Shown: positions 12,188-25,074 of the stretch, in pieces
Numbering within the stretch: position 1 is the first letter of the stretch
Layout: every line of letters starts with the position of its first letter
Origin: Calliopum simillimum
Taxonomy: Eukaryota; Arthropoda; Insecta; Diptera; Lauxaniidae
Assembly (NCBI GenBank): GCA_951812925.1
Contig: OX638368.1
Span: 81,698,909 to 81,762,908, forward strand
DNA length: 64,000 nt
Direction of reading: 5' to 3'
Notes under the pieces: model-generated
Database searches by the model: none
Seen by the model: only the letters and a program-made list of their open reading frames with translations
Told to the model about the DNA's origin: nothing
Position numbers and translations under genes: made by a program

Positions 12188-12302
12188 ATTGGGGGTTATC
12201 GTGATTCAATACTATCAGGGAATTTTTCTCAAACTACAATACAGAATACACGGCAGTCTCAGAAAAATTCCCCGGGAATATTAATTCACGATAACCCCCA
12301 TT
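12188..12302. repeat. hairpin repeat, arms about 44 bp, ATTGGGGGTTATCGTGA
   Basis: ATTGGGGGTTATCGTGATTC at 12188 is repeated inverted as AATTCACGATAACCCCCAT, ending 12302. GGGAATTTTTCT and AGAAAAATTCCC lie closer in. The loop is about 28 bp. It is probably a minimal MITE or a remnant of a foldback element. Confidence 0.6.
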
Positions 12303-14869
12303 ATATTTCGGAGGATTTTGAATATTTTTTAACAAAAATGTAAATGTGCCGAAAAACAAATTGTCAAGCAGTATGGGAGAGTAAGAAAAAGTATCGAAAA
12401 GATTCGAAGAAATTGCGAATGATATCGACAAAAAAAGATTAATAGTGATGAAAATAATTTTACTGATTCAAAAACTCAGCTTAAAAACGAAAAATATCAA
12501 AGAGGTTGATAAAAGTCTTCAAATATTGAAAAGTACTTTTAGAAAAAGTGGACTATAATATGGAAATTTTTAAAAATATGTTGAAGTCCAAAATTTACCA
12601 GAAAATATTGAGTCACAGTCATTAACCAAGAATAAGATCTTGAAAATCATGCTTACCATTTAAGCAAAAAATTATAAAATATTCTCTTTTGGATCATGGA
12701 ATTACTGAACGCTGAATAGTTTGGAGAACTAAATAAAATTTCGTATCTTCTGGGAAAATACCATGTCTAGCGAAGAGAAATAGAGCAAGCTAGAGCCATG
12801 AACTCAGATAAACAAAATTGGATTTTTGGGTGAAAGCGTAATGAAGACAATAAGAAGGGTTTTTAGTAGGCGAAGATTAACTTCAGCTAAAGTAAGCGAA
12901 CACTTGGAAGAAAATAAAAATAAGTTAGGTCATCAGAATCAGATTGGAAAATTTGGGATTTTAAATTGTAGGTAAATTAGGTAAAAAAAGATGTGCCTTA
13001 AAAAATTAATTGAATATTCACTTTAGTATAGACCAAAATTAATGGCTATGGTCTTGTGAATATATATGGAGCTGTATATGAATTTAACAAAACAATTAAT
13101 TAATTTGCCGCGACAAGTATTATGTAGTCCTTTAAAGGGGTCAAGATGCGTTTACTTCAAAGATTAATATCTCGGAATGTAAGGGTTTAATTGGAAAAGT
13201 TTGAAGATATAGTCAGATAAAAAAGGATTTACACATTTCCTTGAACTACGCCATACGGCTGATGACATCAAGCACAGATAACTAAAAATTCTGCATACAC
13301 TTATTTAAGCAATTCTAACCTCGGGTTCAGATTTAGCGTCAAAAATATCGTACATGTCCAGTCAATGGATCACTCCTTTTTTTTATTTTGTGTGCCTGTG
13401 TAATTTATCGTTGCTCGCGATTACAATTTTAATATTTCATTAAAACAAATTTAATTAAATTTAATTTTTGTAAATAACAAATAGAAAACGCCTTAGGTAA
13501 CTACTTTAAAGACTTTTTGTTATTGGTCATACAAAGTTTGTGCCGGGCATCAAATATGGTCGCTACGAAACTGAATATCATACAATACCATATAAACAAG
13601 TGATTTAAATTGATACACTTAGTAAATGCCTTGTTGCCAGCATTATTTTTACCGAAACACGTTTGAATTTTCGAGAAAATTTAAGGAAAATATTGCGCTC
13701 AAAATTTGATTTAATTTTTATTTTTGCTCACTTAAGCCAACTTGTTTTTAGCTGCTGTGAATTAACTAAAATTTCGTATAAAATTATATTTGCGCAGTTT
13801 AACGCTATTAACTGTTTATTTGCTTCCGGTACGTTTTTGGTAACATTTATTGACGCCAAGACACATAACAACTTGGCCCACAGTAATATCATAGTAGAAG
13901 TAAAAGTCTAAAAGTATAAACGAAACTACTACTAAGCTTTTGGTTATACATAATCGTAGCTGTGTGAAGTTGCAGGAAGAATATGTTTTAATTTATTAAG
14001 TTTACTGACCAACAAAATAAAAACAAAATTCACAATTCACTTGTTTACATAGCAAATTAACCCCGCATGCGCAAAAGTCTGCGAAGCATTTTTTATATGA
14101 GTCGCTCGCTCAGTTTATTTATTTTGACTCAGCAGACTGATTTTTCCGCGTCTATTAATTTTGTTTTTCTCGTTTTATTTTTTTTTTTTTTATTTTTGTT
14201 TACTTTGCATTAAATTAACACAGTTGTGCCGTGAAAATGTTTTAGTTTTTCAGCAACTTGATTTTCTCTTTTACTACTTGTTTTTGTTTTCTGCACGCTG
14301 GTGACGTAAACGTTGTGAAAGAAATTTTCATAAATTTGTAAGAAATTTCATCAGATTGAAAACTGATCTAACTTAACTAATCTTTTTCTTTGAAACCTAA
14401 TTTAAATTATGTCGATGGCTTTATTTTTCACCGAAATATCGTAGACTGAAATAATGAACAAACATGTTTTTTGCACTTTTTTAACTTTTTAGGTTGGGAT
14501 ATTTCCGAAAAAACATAAGTATCGACATTAGAGCTTTCAACTACTGTATTTTACGAATGAAAGTTCTTTCTTAAAAAATTAACAAAAATAAGGTATTGTT
14601 TGGTTGTTTAGGTTAGGATGTCTCAAATACCATACAAGATAGAGCAATTCTTTATTCATATTTTAAAATACAATAGTTTTTTTCAGTACCCATACATGCT
14701 TGAACTGTTTACACGCAAATTTTGCATATGAGCATTTTCATGGTGTCGAACGTGAACGTCGATCACATTTAAAATAAAAAAAAAAGTCAAAATATAAGGG
14801 CTTAACTTAAAGGCGTTTGAACGGGACTGAAACAGAAGTGGTTTTCGTGGTCAACTTTTTCAAACGCCG
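12303..14869. other. gene-free stretch
   Basis: No gene or element with defined ends was seen. The frame at 13663-13911 lacks any recognisable domain. TGAGTCGCTCGCTCAG near 14099 is a short imperfect palindrome. Confidence 0.4.
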
Positions 14870-15560
14870 ATTTCAGAAAAACCTGAGGTATAGCCATGTA
14901 CGTCTGTCTGGCTTGGTGTCTGTCTGTGCGTGAAAATATTTTTTTCAGTAAAACTAAGCAAGTTAATTGGATGAAAGTAAGCTCGTGAAAAAAATCGGTC
15001 GACTGAAACGCCTACCGCCCATACAAAAAATATACTCAAAACGCAATTTTATGAGCATTATTCACGATAACGCAACCAAAATAGACGTAAATACTAGGAA
15101 TAGTAACTGCAAGCAAGGCAAAAACTTGGTAAATTCGGAAAAGAGGGCGTGGCACCTCCCATATAAGTAAAAGTTTCAAAATGCTTTTCTGAACGCGTTT
15201 TTGAGATAATCCAACAAATTTTCACACAAATACTAAGAATAGTAAACACAAACTCTTATCAGGAACTTGGTTGATTCGGACAATAGGGCGTGGCACCGCC
15301 CAGACACTCAAAATTTTCAAAATGCTGTAATGCAAGCGTTATTTGGGGTAATGTGACAAAATTTCGCACAGATACTAGAAATAATTATTGGAAGCTCTGA
15401 GCAAAAACCCGGCGAACTCAGACAAGAGAGCGTGGCACTTTCCATACAAGCAACATTTTCAATAAACTTGGAATAGTCAACGCAAGCTCTGAGCAAAAAC
15501 TAAACTAATTCAAACATGAAAGCACCGCTATACAAGCAAAATTTTCAAAATACACCAGTG
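14870..15560 (+). repeat. tandem repeat, period about 142 bp, with GGGCGTGGCAC core
   Basis: Three to four diverged units each carry GGGCGTGGCAC (at 15145, 15286 and, as AGCGTGGCAC, 15428), a CCATACAAG-like block and AGCTCTGAGCAAAAAC or a variant. The spacing is 141 and 142 bp. The 5' part contains a GTCTGTCTG run. The same family, with the same 142-bp period, lies on the other strand at 60573-61100. It is non-coding. Confidence 0.7.
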
Positions 15561-16384
15561 TAGGGCCAAACGTAACACCCTTACTAGTTTATTTTTATTT
15601 TTGTATAATTAATAAATTTTACTGAATGTGAACCGTCAAAATAACGGTTTTACTTTACGAGCGAACAGTTACTGAAAAAATTAGCAGAAAATACTGGGAC
15701 TTACAATGAATTTTTACGGTTTAGTTTTTTCCGTGATCACTTGGAAAATGGGCGACGCCACGCCCCTAAAAAAATGCAACATTATTTGTCCCAGCGCTCT
15801 GTACACATTTAACAAATCTCATTGATGTGCGTCAAATATTTTCAGAGACATAATTTTTGTTGGCTCACGGTTTATTTTTCTGTGGAAATACCCATATCTA
15901 TAATGCTAAGGTTAAGTGGTAAAATGTTTATTGTAAAAAAATTTGAACGTTTTTAATAGCGAAGATAATATTATAGCAAAGATATAGTGTAACGGTAAAA
16001 TTATAATTGATTTGAGCATTATAGTTTTGTACACACAATAAAATTATAGTGCATGCTGTACTATAATTATAGTAAGGTTGCCAACACTCACCATAAGTAA
16101 TTTTTTGGTCATACCAAGGAATATATCGTGCCTTTTTTGCATTATCCGCATAACTACAAACATTTTTTCATTTTTATATTTTAGCAAAAAAGTCATTTGA
16201 CTTCCCGAAGTTTTTAAAAAAAAAAATGTGTTGCTTGCGTGGCTAAGACTGAAAGTTGACGAATTTTGTACTTCACCGAGGACCTATAGTATTAATTTTG
16301 TTAATTCTACTTTGTTTTCTATATTAAACTTTTTCTCTCACTTACAAAGTTCACTTTAAATTACAAAAAAAATTCTAAGCTCCA
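15561..16384. other. gene-free stretch
   Basis: A GACGCCACGCCCC core near 15754 is related to the GGGCGTGGC motif seen elsewhere. Short AT palindromes based on TATAATTATA lie near 16040-16076. No gene was seen. Confidence 0.4.
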
Positions 16385-16475
16385 ATGTTCATGTGGATTT
16401 GAACTTAGCACCCGGCACTACAACAGAAAGCTTAACGATAAAGCTCAAACTCAACTAAAAGTGCCTACTTTCGAA
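16362..16475 (-). ncRNA. tRNA-like Pol III unit, degenerate
   Basis: On the minus strand a B-box-like AGTTCAAATCC (about 16399-16409) is preceded by GAGCTTTATCGTTAAGC, which resembles a D-arm/A-box region about 40-60 bp upstream. It is followed, about 30 bp downstream, by a run of eight T (16364-16371). That order is the Pol III type 2 arrangement. The stems pair poorly, so this is a tRNA-derived relic or SINE head, not a working tRNA. Confidence 0.3.
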
Positions 16476-17585
16476 AATAGCTCAGCATTACTTACTTCAC
16501 GAAGCACTTGTAATACGAAATCTTGCCGCAGTTCTTTAAGAACCCTATGCTCATGTTAGTCATGAAAAGTCATAAAGTGCCAGACTGAACAGGTGCTCCA
16601 GTGACTGGTAAATAATTAAATTTCATGAGAACAAACAACCGTTGTTCTTACACCTCTACCATTACACATATTCTGGGTTTGAGTGTGAGAACCGTTAAAA
16701 TATTATAGTGTGGAACAATTGAAGCGCCCTCTATGTATGCTATGACAAAAAGTTGTGACAAAGTAAAATGAAAAAACTAAATCTTTGAAGATCAAAATAA
16801 ACTACTAGGCCTGCAGCTTAAAACCGTAGTAAATTGGTCAAAATAAAAATTCAGCAATGACAACAACGTAGAGAATTGAAAAAAAAAAGCAACAACAAAA
16901 GAGAATAAAGATTCAGACAAGTTAAGAACGTAAACATAAAGTGAATGACAGCAACAGCAAGAAATGGAAGAAGATTGACGGCTTGTCAGGGAATGAAGAG
17001 CAATAAAATGAAATTAAAGTCGTTAAAAGAACGAGATGAAGTTTTTACTTTATAATAAAGCTGTCTAGTTTGGAAGAAAAAAAGAATCAGAAATCATTGC
17101 CATCAACACTTGCTGAAGAAGAAAAATATTAAAGAGGCCAACAGTGGCGGATTTCAAATGACACAACTACGTGGAGCCCTGAGATTGGATATTGAATACC
17201 TTTAAATGGTTCAAACTATTTGGTTTTAAAATAACTAAATATATGGTAATGCTATCACAAAACTCTTCGACTTAAAGTTACGCATTGAGTCTTTCTATCA
17301 ATCAGATCAGATTAATTAGAAATAGTTTGTACAAATTCATTTAACGCAAAATATACATGATACAAAATTTCAATAAAGTTGAAGCATCATAATTCATGAA
17401 TACTTCTTCCATTCTTATACACTCGAAAATAATACAACAATTGTTTCAACTCCGCTCCTGAATTTCTTCAAAACACCGCTTCATTAGTCTTTTTGCTAAA
17501 TAAAAAAGAAGAAGTGATGCCTAGGATAAAATAAATAAGTGAAAATTGATTAGAATATTATTTTTTATTCATAGCGTATGTACCT
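16476..17585. other. gene-free stretch
   Basis: A-rich sequence with several GACAGCAA-type motifs. No gene or bordered repeat was seen. Confidence 0.4.
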
Positions 17586-17874
17586 TAGGGTGGGTCAAAT
17601 TGTTCAGGAAAGAAAAAAGCGAAAGACGTATAGAAATAACGAAATCTACGGAAAATTTTACGAAAATTAGGATTCTAAAATTAAAACCTTGCTCCCGCCG
17701 ACAGACATAAAGATTTGAGTTTGAGGTGAAAAAACAATTGAGTTTTTATGTCTCTCGGCGGGAGCTAGATTTTGGTTTTAGACCCACAGTTTCTTGGGGA
17801 AGTTTTCTTAGAATTCTTCGTAGATTTTGTTTTTGCTGTACGCCTTTTGGCCAAAAACAATTTGACCCACCCTA
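17586..17874. mobile_element. MITE, TIR GGGTGGGTCAAATTGTT, TA duplication
   Basis: The ends are TAGGGTGGGTCAAATTG and CAATTTGACCCACCCTA, so the element is probably 17588-17872 with a TA duplication. The two arms pair along almost their whole length and close on a GC-rich central hairpin (GCTCCCGCCGACAGACATAAA against TTTATGTCTCTCGGCGGGAGC). The TA target and full-length palindrome suit a Tc1/mariner-type MITE. The minus frame at 17765-17977 crosses the border and is not a gene. Confidence 0.75.
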
Positions 17875-20601
17875 ATGTTCCTGTTTTACTTTTTTGAAAT
17901 TTGAAAGTATTTTTGCGAACGAAGGGGAGAGTGGAGTACTTTGGAACTTTTTTTGTAGTTTTATACCCCGAAAGCAATTCGAGAACACGTATTTGCTTGT
18001 CTCAAACCCTAATAATTAAATAATAAAATGTTGGTCAAAATTTTCCTGTAAAGGTATTACTGGTAGTTTTTCTTCGTAATGAAAGTAAAAAGTCATTTTC
18101 GCCGAATGTGCCCCATGCTGGCGTGGCTTCGGCATTTGGTATAAAGTACCATGAAAAACTTGTTGGAAATCATTTTTTGACTTTCTTTTACCTTTAATTG
18201 TACATATATAATATTATAAGAAAAACATACCATACATAATTTAAAAGAAAGAACAAGAAGCAAATAGTTGTAATTTTTTGATGTTTAAATCACTACGCCT
18301 CTACGCCGCGCAAAACATTTGCTATGATTTTTTTCATCAATCAGATTTCCACGGGTCTTACTTTTATACATACTTATAAAGCTAAAAAGAGCAAGAAAAG
18401 TATGTTCGGTAGAATTTTGTTCTGCCGAATGTACCCCAACACAAGACGCCGAAGCTACCCCGTAGTCTTTATTTCACTTCTTTAGTTTATTTTTATTATT
18501 TCAAATTTGGTTTTTAGCTTTTGCACATATCTTCATAACCGTAAAATTACTCTTAATGTTTTGTTACACTTTTTTTTGTTTTTACACTTAAATACTAGAT
18601 TCGAAAATTACATCAGCAGGCGTAAAAACACAAAAACACATGTAACTTTTTGAGCTGTGAAGATACAGATGGCATGCTTTGTGAGGGCATTTCTAATTAG
18701 TAATGGGGAACTTCCCTTTAATAAATATTCTTGTTTGATGGCTTCTTCATGTTTTGAATTGACGCAGTTATGGCAGTTTGAATTCTGTAGTCCAAAAATG
18801 ATAATTCAGTTTAAAGTTCGGAAATTTTCGGGTTAAAGTTCGTTAAGGTTCGGTAAAAATTAGTTTTTATACTATTTAGCGATAAATATGTCAACTCAAA
18901 TCAGCACTAGTTCTTTTTTAAGACCAACACACATAAGAAACATCATCATCATTTAAAAAAAATTGCGAGCAAGTCAAAACTTGATGTATACTTTCTATTT
19001 ATGCGCTCTTATAAGCATTAAATGCATTGAAACCGAAACCGTAAATGCTCCAAAAATTTTCAGGATTCGAAACCCAGATATTATTCACTTAATATACTCA
19101 CTTCATGTTTCATATTACTTCTTATGCTCCAATAGAGAATTATCTTACCTGTAAGAGAGAAAATAGAGGTTAATTAATAATTAACAATAATTTCAAATAT
19201 TTCTGCGATTAAAAAAAAACTTTACTAAAACAAAAGAACAACTAAAGACTGTCGGACTTAAAACTTTGCAATTATGTATGTCGAAAATGATTATGACAAG
19301 GAAGGATTCTGGAACTAAAACATACATACAAAACAACTAATTGTAGTTCTATTTACATTTTTACACCCATCACTTTTATCCTTAAAAATTGGTTTTGGTT
19401 TAAGTTTCCACATTTTCGGTAACTTTTAACCAAAAGACTCTTCATGCATTTCATATATCCGGTACTAATATTTTAATTTTTAAATTTTTTTACAACAACG
19501 GGTAAATTTTTTAGTAAAAACAACTACTTTGATCAGGGCCAACAGACGAACAGACTTTGAACGTAGGTCTACAATATAGACAAGGTTTTACACATCTAAC
19601 ATCCTAGAAGATAAAACATGGGATCTTCTAACTGCTCCATAATCATCCTTCCACCAGATATGCCACTGCGCAATACCTTCGCCACTTTGGGTATAAAAGT
19701 AACCCAACTCTTCTCTGTCTACTTCCATGCTAAACCGCTGGCGTTGGTTGTCAAATCTTTCATATGGTCATTAGAATTAGTTAGCGGTAATTCGAAGAGG
19801 ATAGGATTCTAGTTGCAGACCACATCATTATATTCACATTACTGCGCCATTTAGACCCATAGATTCTATTTTGCAGCTGTATTGACACTATAAGGGTGAC
19901 TCTCAGATAACTGTACTTTTTGTGTCCTCTGGCGATTTCGCCTAAACAGCAGGCTTTTTTTCACAAAAAACGACAATATAAGTTAGGAATTTTTCTAATA
20001 GAGTGGATTGATTTCACCACCAACACCACCTCTGCATTCAAAAAACAACGATGAAAAACGACCAAAAACGCAAATGGAACACGAAACAAATTACTACACA
20101 CATTAAGAATGCCATTATGACCCCAATATCCTAAGCTCATTTGCGGTTTTAAATAATTGAAATCTGTGCTCGAGTTTTGGAAAAAATAGTTTTCTTGAAA
20201 TTATTATGTTACTACTTCATAGTACTACTGGGTCAGTCAATAGACTGCAATACAAATGCGTTAATTCTGATCACTATCCATCACCCAAAGGTTATAATAT
20301 TCAGACGTGTCCGCGAAAAAATCTGTTTGCGTTTCATTGGGCAGTTTACATACAAAAACAGGTTTTTTTTAAAAAACTATAGGTTTTGCATACCCTAAAA
20401 CCGTTCGGAAAAATCTTGAACTCAAAAGCGTGCTTCACAATGAGCGATATATTACAAAAATGTAACAAGCGTGGCGCATCAAAAATGTCACAAACGTGTC
20501 ACTTTTATTACTTTGCAAAAAAACATGTTTTCATATGAAGTTTGAGTGTATAGATGTGTAGTTAAAGACTATTAATTAATTTTTTAACATAATTATTTTT
20601 C
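17875..20601. other. gene-free stretch with one dispersed repeat
   Basis: Positions about 18795-18870 (CAGTTTAAAGTTCGGAAATTTTC, then AAGGTTCGGTAAAAATTA) recur at 59890-59962. The frames at 18963, 19618 and 20177 show no recognised domain. Two similar GCCGAATGTRCCCCA motifs occur at 18101 and 18424. Confidence 0.4.
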
Positions 20602-20836
20602 TACATCATCATAATCCTGAGTTATCCTTGCTCAAAAGTGAAAAAATCACTAACGGTATTCACGAAGTAGGGCAGCTAGTGTGGCAAAAGGGTAAAATAG
20701 CAAATCTGCCTTAAACAACAACAAAATACATTTAAGAAATTTAGCTACAAGTTAGCTCGTTTGCTACACAAAACAATTTAGTAAATTTGAATAGCTTTTC
20801 TACTACAGTAATTTGTGTCAGAATTATGTTGACATT

Positions 20837-21050
20837 TGTTGAAATTTGTTTAAAAACACTTTGTTAGAAACACTTAACGCAAATTAAGTTTCTAAATTTG
20901 AGTTAACTTTGAAATATAATTAGAAAATTTTATATATTGAAAATTGTAAAAAATAGTTTAGTTTTAGTTTTCGAATAAAACAGAATTACGCTTCACACTT
21001 TTGTATTAAATAAAATAGCTTCTAGTGGAATTGGAACTTGGATTCCAATA
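20837..21050 (+). repeat. 5' LTR of the Copia element
   Basis: It starts TGTTGAAATTTG and ends TTCCAATA, directly followed by the primer-binding site. It is identical to the 3' LTR except for AAATTAAG against AAATTTAG near 20890. The LTR should carry promoter and polyadenylation signals; TATATA at 20930-20935 and AATAAA-type motifs late in the LTR are candidates. Confidence 0.95.
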
Positions 21051-21141
21051 GGTTATGGGCATGTCGGCTAGAAGCGAAATTCATTCAACGGTGTCCAAGC
21101 TCAATGGAGCTAATTATGCAGTCTGGAAGATGAAGATGTAG

Positions 21142-23919
21142 CTGATACTGATCAAAGAAGATCTCTGGGATGTGGTCAACGAGGAACCTCCAAAGGAAGT
21201 GAATGCGGCATGGAATAAGCGTGATGGACAGGCACGCGCATGCATTGGTCTGATGATCGAGGATGACCAGTTAATTTATTTGAAGGATGAAAAAACTGCT
21301 AGGGATTATTGGGTTAGCCTTAAGACACATCATGAAAAGCCATCTTTAAGCACACGAGTCTTCGTGATGAAAACGATCTGCAAGATGCAACTTAATGACG
21401 ATAAAAGGATGGAAGCACACATAAATGAAATGATGGGATACATGGAACAGCTAGCTATCATGGGTGATCCTTTGAGTGAATCTTGGTCTGTCGCTATGTT
21501 ATTAAGAAGTTTACCAGATACATATGACCCGCTTATTGTTGCATTGGAAGCACGAGATGACAAACAGCTAAGTTTTGTTAGAGGAAAGCTCGTTGAGGAA
21601 GCAAAGCGAAGGTGTCACAGAATGGAATCATCGGATTCCGCGGTAATGAAAGTGCAAGGTAAAAAATACAAGGCAGAAGGACGATCAGAAAGAGTTGGAC
21701 TCAAGTGTTTCTTTTGTGAGAAGACTGGTCATATAAAAAAGGATTGCAAGCAGTTCAAAGATTTTTTGCAGAAGAAAAGAAGCAACAAAGTTAATTTAAC
21801 TGGGCATAGTGGTGATGATGCAGAAATCGTAGAGCAATGCTTTTGGTTTGGTAAATTGGCAAATTCTGATTGGTATATAGATTCAGGGGCCACTTATCAT
21901 ATATCGAATCAAAGAAATTTCTTTACCACTTTAAACGAGAGTCATGCTGATCCTGTAAATGTTGCGAATGGATACAGAATTAATGCGAGCGGAAAGGGTT
22001 CCGGTTATCTTAAAGTATTCAATCAACGTGGTCAAATTGAAAAGATTCCTGTGATGGATGTCCTCTACGTTCCATCGATAGAAAGTAATTTGCTGTCGGT
22101 TAAGAAATTGACTGAAAAAGGATACAGTGTTCTGTTCGAAAGAAATGTATGCAAAATTCAAAAGAAAGGTTGTGCTCTAATTTTGGCATACATGGCGAAT
22201 GGTCTTTATAAATTGAAACTCGAAGCTGAGCAGATCAACGCTGTGAACGACGAGAGAAATTGTCATGGCTGTCTTCATGAATGGCATCGTCGCATGGGTC
22301 ATCGCGACATCAATGCTGTAAGCAAGGCACTGAAACAATTTGGAGTAAGCGCCAAGAGTTGCTGCAAGGATATGCAATGTGAAATCTGTTTGTCAGGCAA
22401 GATGAGTAGAAAACCATTTCCAAAGACCTCAGGTGAGCAGTCATCAAGTATTTTAGATTTGGTTCATACCGACGTCGCACAAATGAACGTAGCTACACCG
22501 AGCGGATATCGTTATTTTGTTACGTTCATTGATGATTTTAGTAGATACTGTGTCCTATATCTACTAAAGAATAAATCTGAAGTATTTGATCGCCTTAAGG
22601 ATTACATGAACTATGTTAAAGTAAAGTTCAATAAATTTCCTAAAATATTGAGGTCAGATCGTGGAAGGGAATATCTAGCAACAAGGGTGAAGACCTATCT
22701 TGCAAGTATTGGTACGCAGCAGCAGTATACAGCACCGTACACGCCACAACAGAACGGTGTGGCAGAAAGGCGTAACAGATATTTGGTTGAAATGCTGAGA
22801 TGTATGCTAGCAGATTCAGGAATGTCAAACCAGTTTTGGGGAGAGGCTGTACTCACAGCAAATTTCATTCAAAATCGATTGCCAACTAGGTCAAATGAGA
22901 GGATTCCTTATGAAATCTGGGAGAATAGAAAAGTTGACGTTACAGAATTTCAAGTTTTTGGAGCAGATGCACATGTTCTTATACCTGGTCAACATAGAAA
23001 GAAGTTGGATCAGAAAACGCAAGTTCTGACATTCGTTGGTTACTCCGAGCAATCAAAAGCTTTGCGTTTTTTGAATAAGAAGAATCTGTCGATTGTTATA
23101 AGTCGTGATTACAAGATTCTTGACAACGCAAAACAGATTTGTGAGCAGAAAACTCTATCAAGTGAAGTTGTTGTTGATTTGGAGTGCAGACGCAGCGATT
23201 ATGAAAAATCTGAAGATCAAGTTGAAATTTTTAGAAGCGATGAAGATTTCTTTTCTGCAGATGAAGATGCTGTAGATGATGTTGTTGTGAATGGAAATGC
23301 TATATGTGAAGATGCTGTGGACAAGGTTGTTGAGGATGAAGAAGCTGTAGAACATGATTTGGAAATAAATGCTGCTGGTTTTAGCGAAATGCCAACTTCA
23401 AACTCACTGTCACAGGACATTACTTCTGAAAAACAACAAATTCATGCACAACAGTTGCGTAGGTCATCGCGCGCTACTAAGGGTATTCCACCAGATCGTT
23501 ACATAAATGTTGTTGTTGAATCTGAGGAGCCTTCAACATTAAAGCAAGCTATGGAGAGTACCGATTATCATAAATGGAAGGCAGCAATGGATGATGAAAT
23601 GCAATCTCTTTTACGAAATAATACATGGAAGATTGTACCGCTTCCAGCAGGACGAAAAGCGATTGGCTGTAAGTGGATTTACAAAATAAAACGTGGTGCT
23701 GATGGAAAAGTCACAAAAAAAAAGGCAAGACTCGTGGCACAAGGTTATAATCAAAAGTTTGGCGTGGATTATGATCAAGTTTTCGCACCTGTGGTTAGAC
23801 AAGCGACTCTTCGTTTGTTTTTGGCATTGGCGGGTATCAAGAAATACACTGTAAAGCATTATGATATCAAGACAGCGTTCCTAAATGGAGATTTGCATGA
23901 GGATATCTACATGCGTTAA
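21142..23919 (+). pseudogene. Copia gag, protease, integrase and start of reverse transcriptase
   Basis: The largest open segment of the broken polyprotein. Residues are counted from 21172. Gag is N-terminal, with a CCHC zinc knuckle at 179-192 (C179, C182, H187, C192) for RNA binding. The protease active site DSGA is at 237-240. The integrase zinc finger uses H372, H377, C403 and C406. The integrase catalytic triad is D434 (HTDV), D496 (SDRG) and E532, with 35 residues between the last two. Acidic linker sequence follows at about 670-740. RT starts with KWIYKIKR near 834-841 and reaches the first catalytic Asp in YDIKTAFLNG near 897-906. It ends at the in-frame TAA. No ATG is needed at 21172, which is a GTG; the frame is continuous with the ATG at 21061 apart from one stop. 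All visible catalytic residues are present. Confidence 0.93.
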
Positions 23920-24460
23920 CCTCCTGGGTATGAAGTCTCAAGTAATGATGAAGATGTGTTTGTCTGCAAGTTGCAAAAGAGCTTGTATGGTCTAAAACAA
24001 GCCGCCAGATGCTGGAACGTAAAGTTGTTTGAGGTTTTAAAACAGGCAGGTTTTAAACAAGGTCAAGCAGATCCGTGTCTATTGAAGTTAGCAGTTCAAG
24101 ACAAATACATATATATACTAGTCTATGTAGATGATATTTTGGTTGCTGCAAGTTTTGAACAACACTTTGAACTTGTTGAGAAAATCCTTGAAAACAATTT
24201 TGAGCTATCAAAACTTGGAGATGCAAGTTATTATTTGGGAATCAAAATTGAGAGGGGAGATGATGGATATTTCTCCATTAATCAAGGAAATTATATTGAT
24301 AAAATTATCAATCAAGCTAGTTTGGATGACAGCAAAATTTCCAAAATTCCAATTGATGTTGGATACATCAGTTTAAACCGTAAAGAATGTACTCCACTCG
24401 AAAACAATGTGAAGTATCATGAATTAGTTGGATCTTTGTTGTACTTGGCTGTTAACAGAC
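23920..24460 (+). pseudogene. Copia reverse transcriptase, central part
   Basis: This segment continues in the same frame after the TAA. It holds SLYGLKQAARCW, a hallmark of Copia RT, and the catalytic YVDDI at about 24124-24138. It then runs through LSKLGDASYYLGIKI to LVGSLLYLAVN, where the frame is lost near 24456-24460. The ATG at 23956 is internal and has no significance as a start. The RT would copy the genomic RNA in the virus-like particle; here it is cut at both ends by lesions. Confidence 0.93.
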
Positions 24461-25063
24461 ATATCTGCGGCAATTTCAATCTTAAGTCAGCATGTGAGTC
24501 AACCAATGCAAGAAGACTGGACTGAAATGAAGCGCTTGGTGAAGTATTTGAAAGGAACTAAAAATATGAGGCTGAAACTCGGTGAAGCACTTGGTGGCGG
24601 TCTTATTGGTTTTGCAGATGACGATTGGGCGCAAAATAGACAAGACAGAAAATCAAATAGTGGTTTCATTTTTAAATGGAATGGTGCTTGTATCAGCTGG
24701 TGCTGTCGTAAGCAGCAATGTGTTTCGCTATCCTCATCGGAAGCAGAATATGTTGCATTGGCAGAAGCAGCTCAAGAAGCAATGTGGCTAAGGTTACTGA
24801 TGTCAGATTTTGGACTTTCTACTGAAGAAGCGACGGTAATTTACGAAGATAATCAAAGCTGCGTCAAAATGGTAGAAAACGAAAAATTTATCAAACGAAC
24901 CAAACACATTGATACGAAGTATCATTTTTTGAAAGATTTGAAAAATAAACAAATGCTCAAGATACTTTACTGTCCTACTGAAAATATGGAAGCAGATATT
25001 TTCACCAAACCTTTAGCATTCACAAAAATTAAGAAATTTAGAAACTTGTTAAAATTGTTCTAA
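24461..25063 (+). pseudogene. Copia RT end and RNase H
   Basis: The second frame picks up at DISAAISILSQ, part of the last conserved RT block, and continues into RNase H. The catalytic acids are visible: ADDDWA (Asp near 24616), SSSEAEY (Glu near 24740) and YEDNQS (Asp near 24846). KHIDTKYH supplies the conserved His near the C-terminus. The frame ends in KPLAF...LLKLF with a TAA at 25061, followed at once by the purine tract AAGGGAG. Length and motif spacing are normal for Copia RNase H. Only the frame relation to the upstream RT is broken. Confidence 0.93.
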
Positions 25064-25074
25064 TTAAGGGAGTA
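25064..25074 (+). promoter_or_regulatory. Copia polypurine tract
   Basis: TTAAGGGAGTA immediately precedes the 3' LTR; the purine core AAGGGAG is where plus-strand DNA synthesis would be primed. Confidence 0.75.

Larger units (their letters stand above)
21061..25063 (+). pseudogene. Copia gag-pol, broken by two stops and a frameshift
   Basis: The ATG at 21061 lies directly after the primer-binding site and is the natural start, because the 26 codons after it are in the same frame as the large open segment. The first lesion is a TAG at 21139-21141 (codon 27). The second is a TAA at 23917-23919, inside the conserved RT segment just after DIYMR. The third is a loss of frame near 24456-24460, where the RT motif before DISAA is missing about 8 bases and the frame shifts by one. 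Everything else reads as a normal single-frame Copia polyprotein ending with TAA at 25061-25063, just before the purine tract. The total of about 1,330 codons suits the family. Confidence 0.92.

Noticed and set aside
21172..21174. Start of Copia gag at 21172
   Set aside because: The codon is GTG and the upstream ATG at 21061 is in the same frame, separated only by one TAG, so it is an internal codon of a broken frame.
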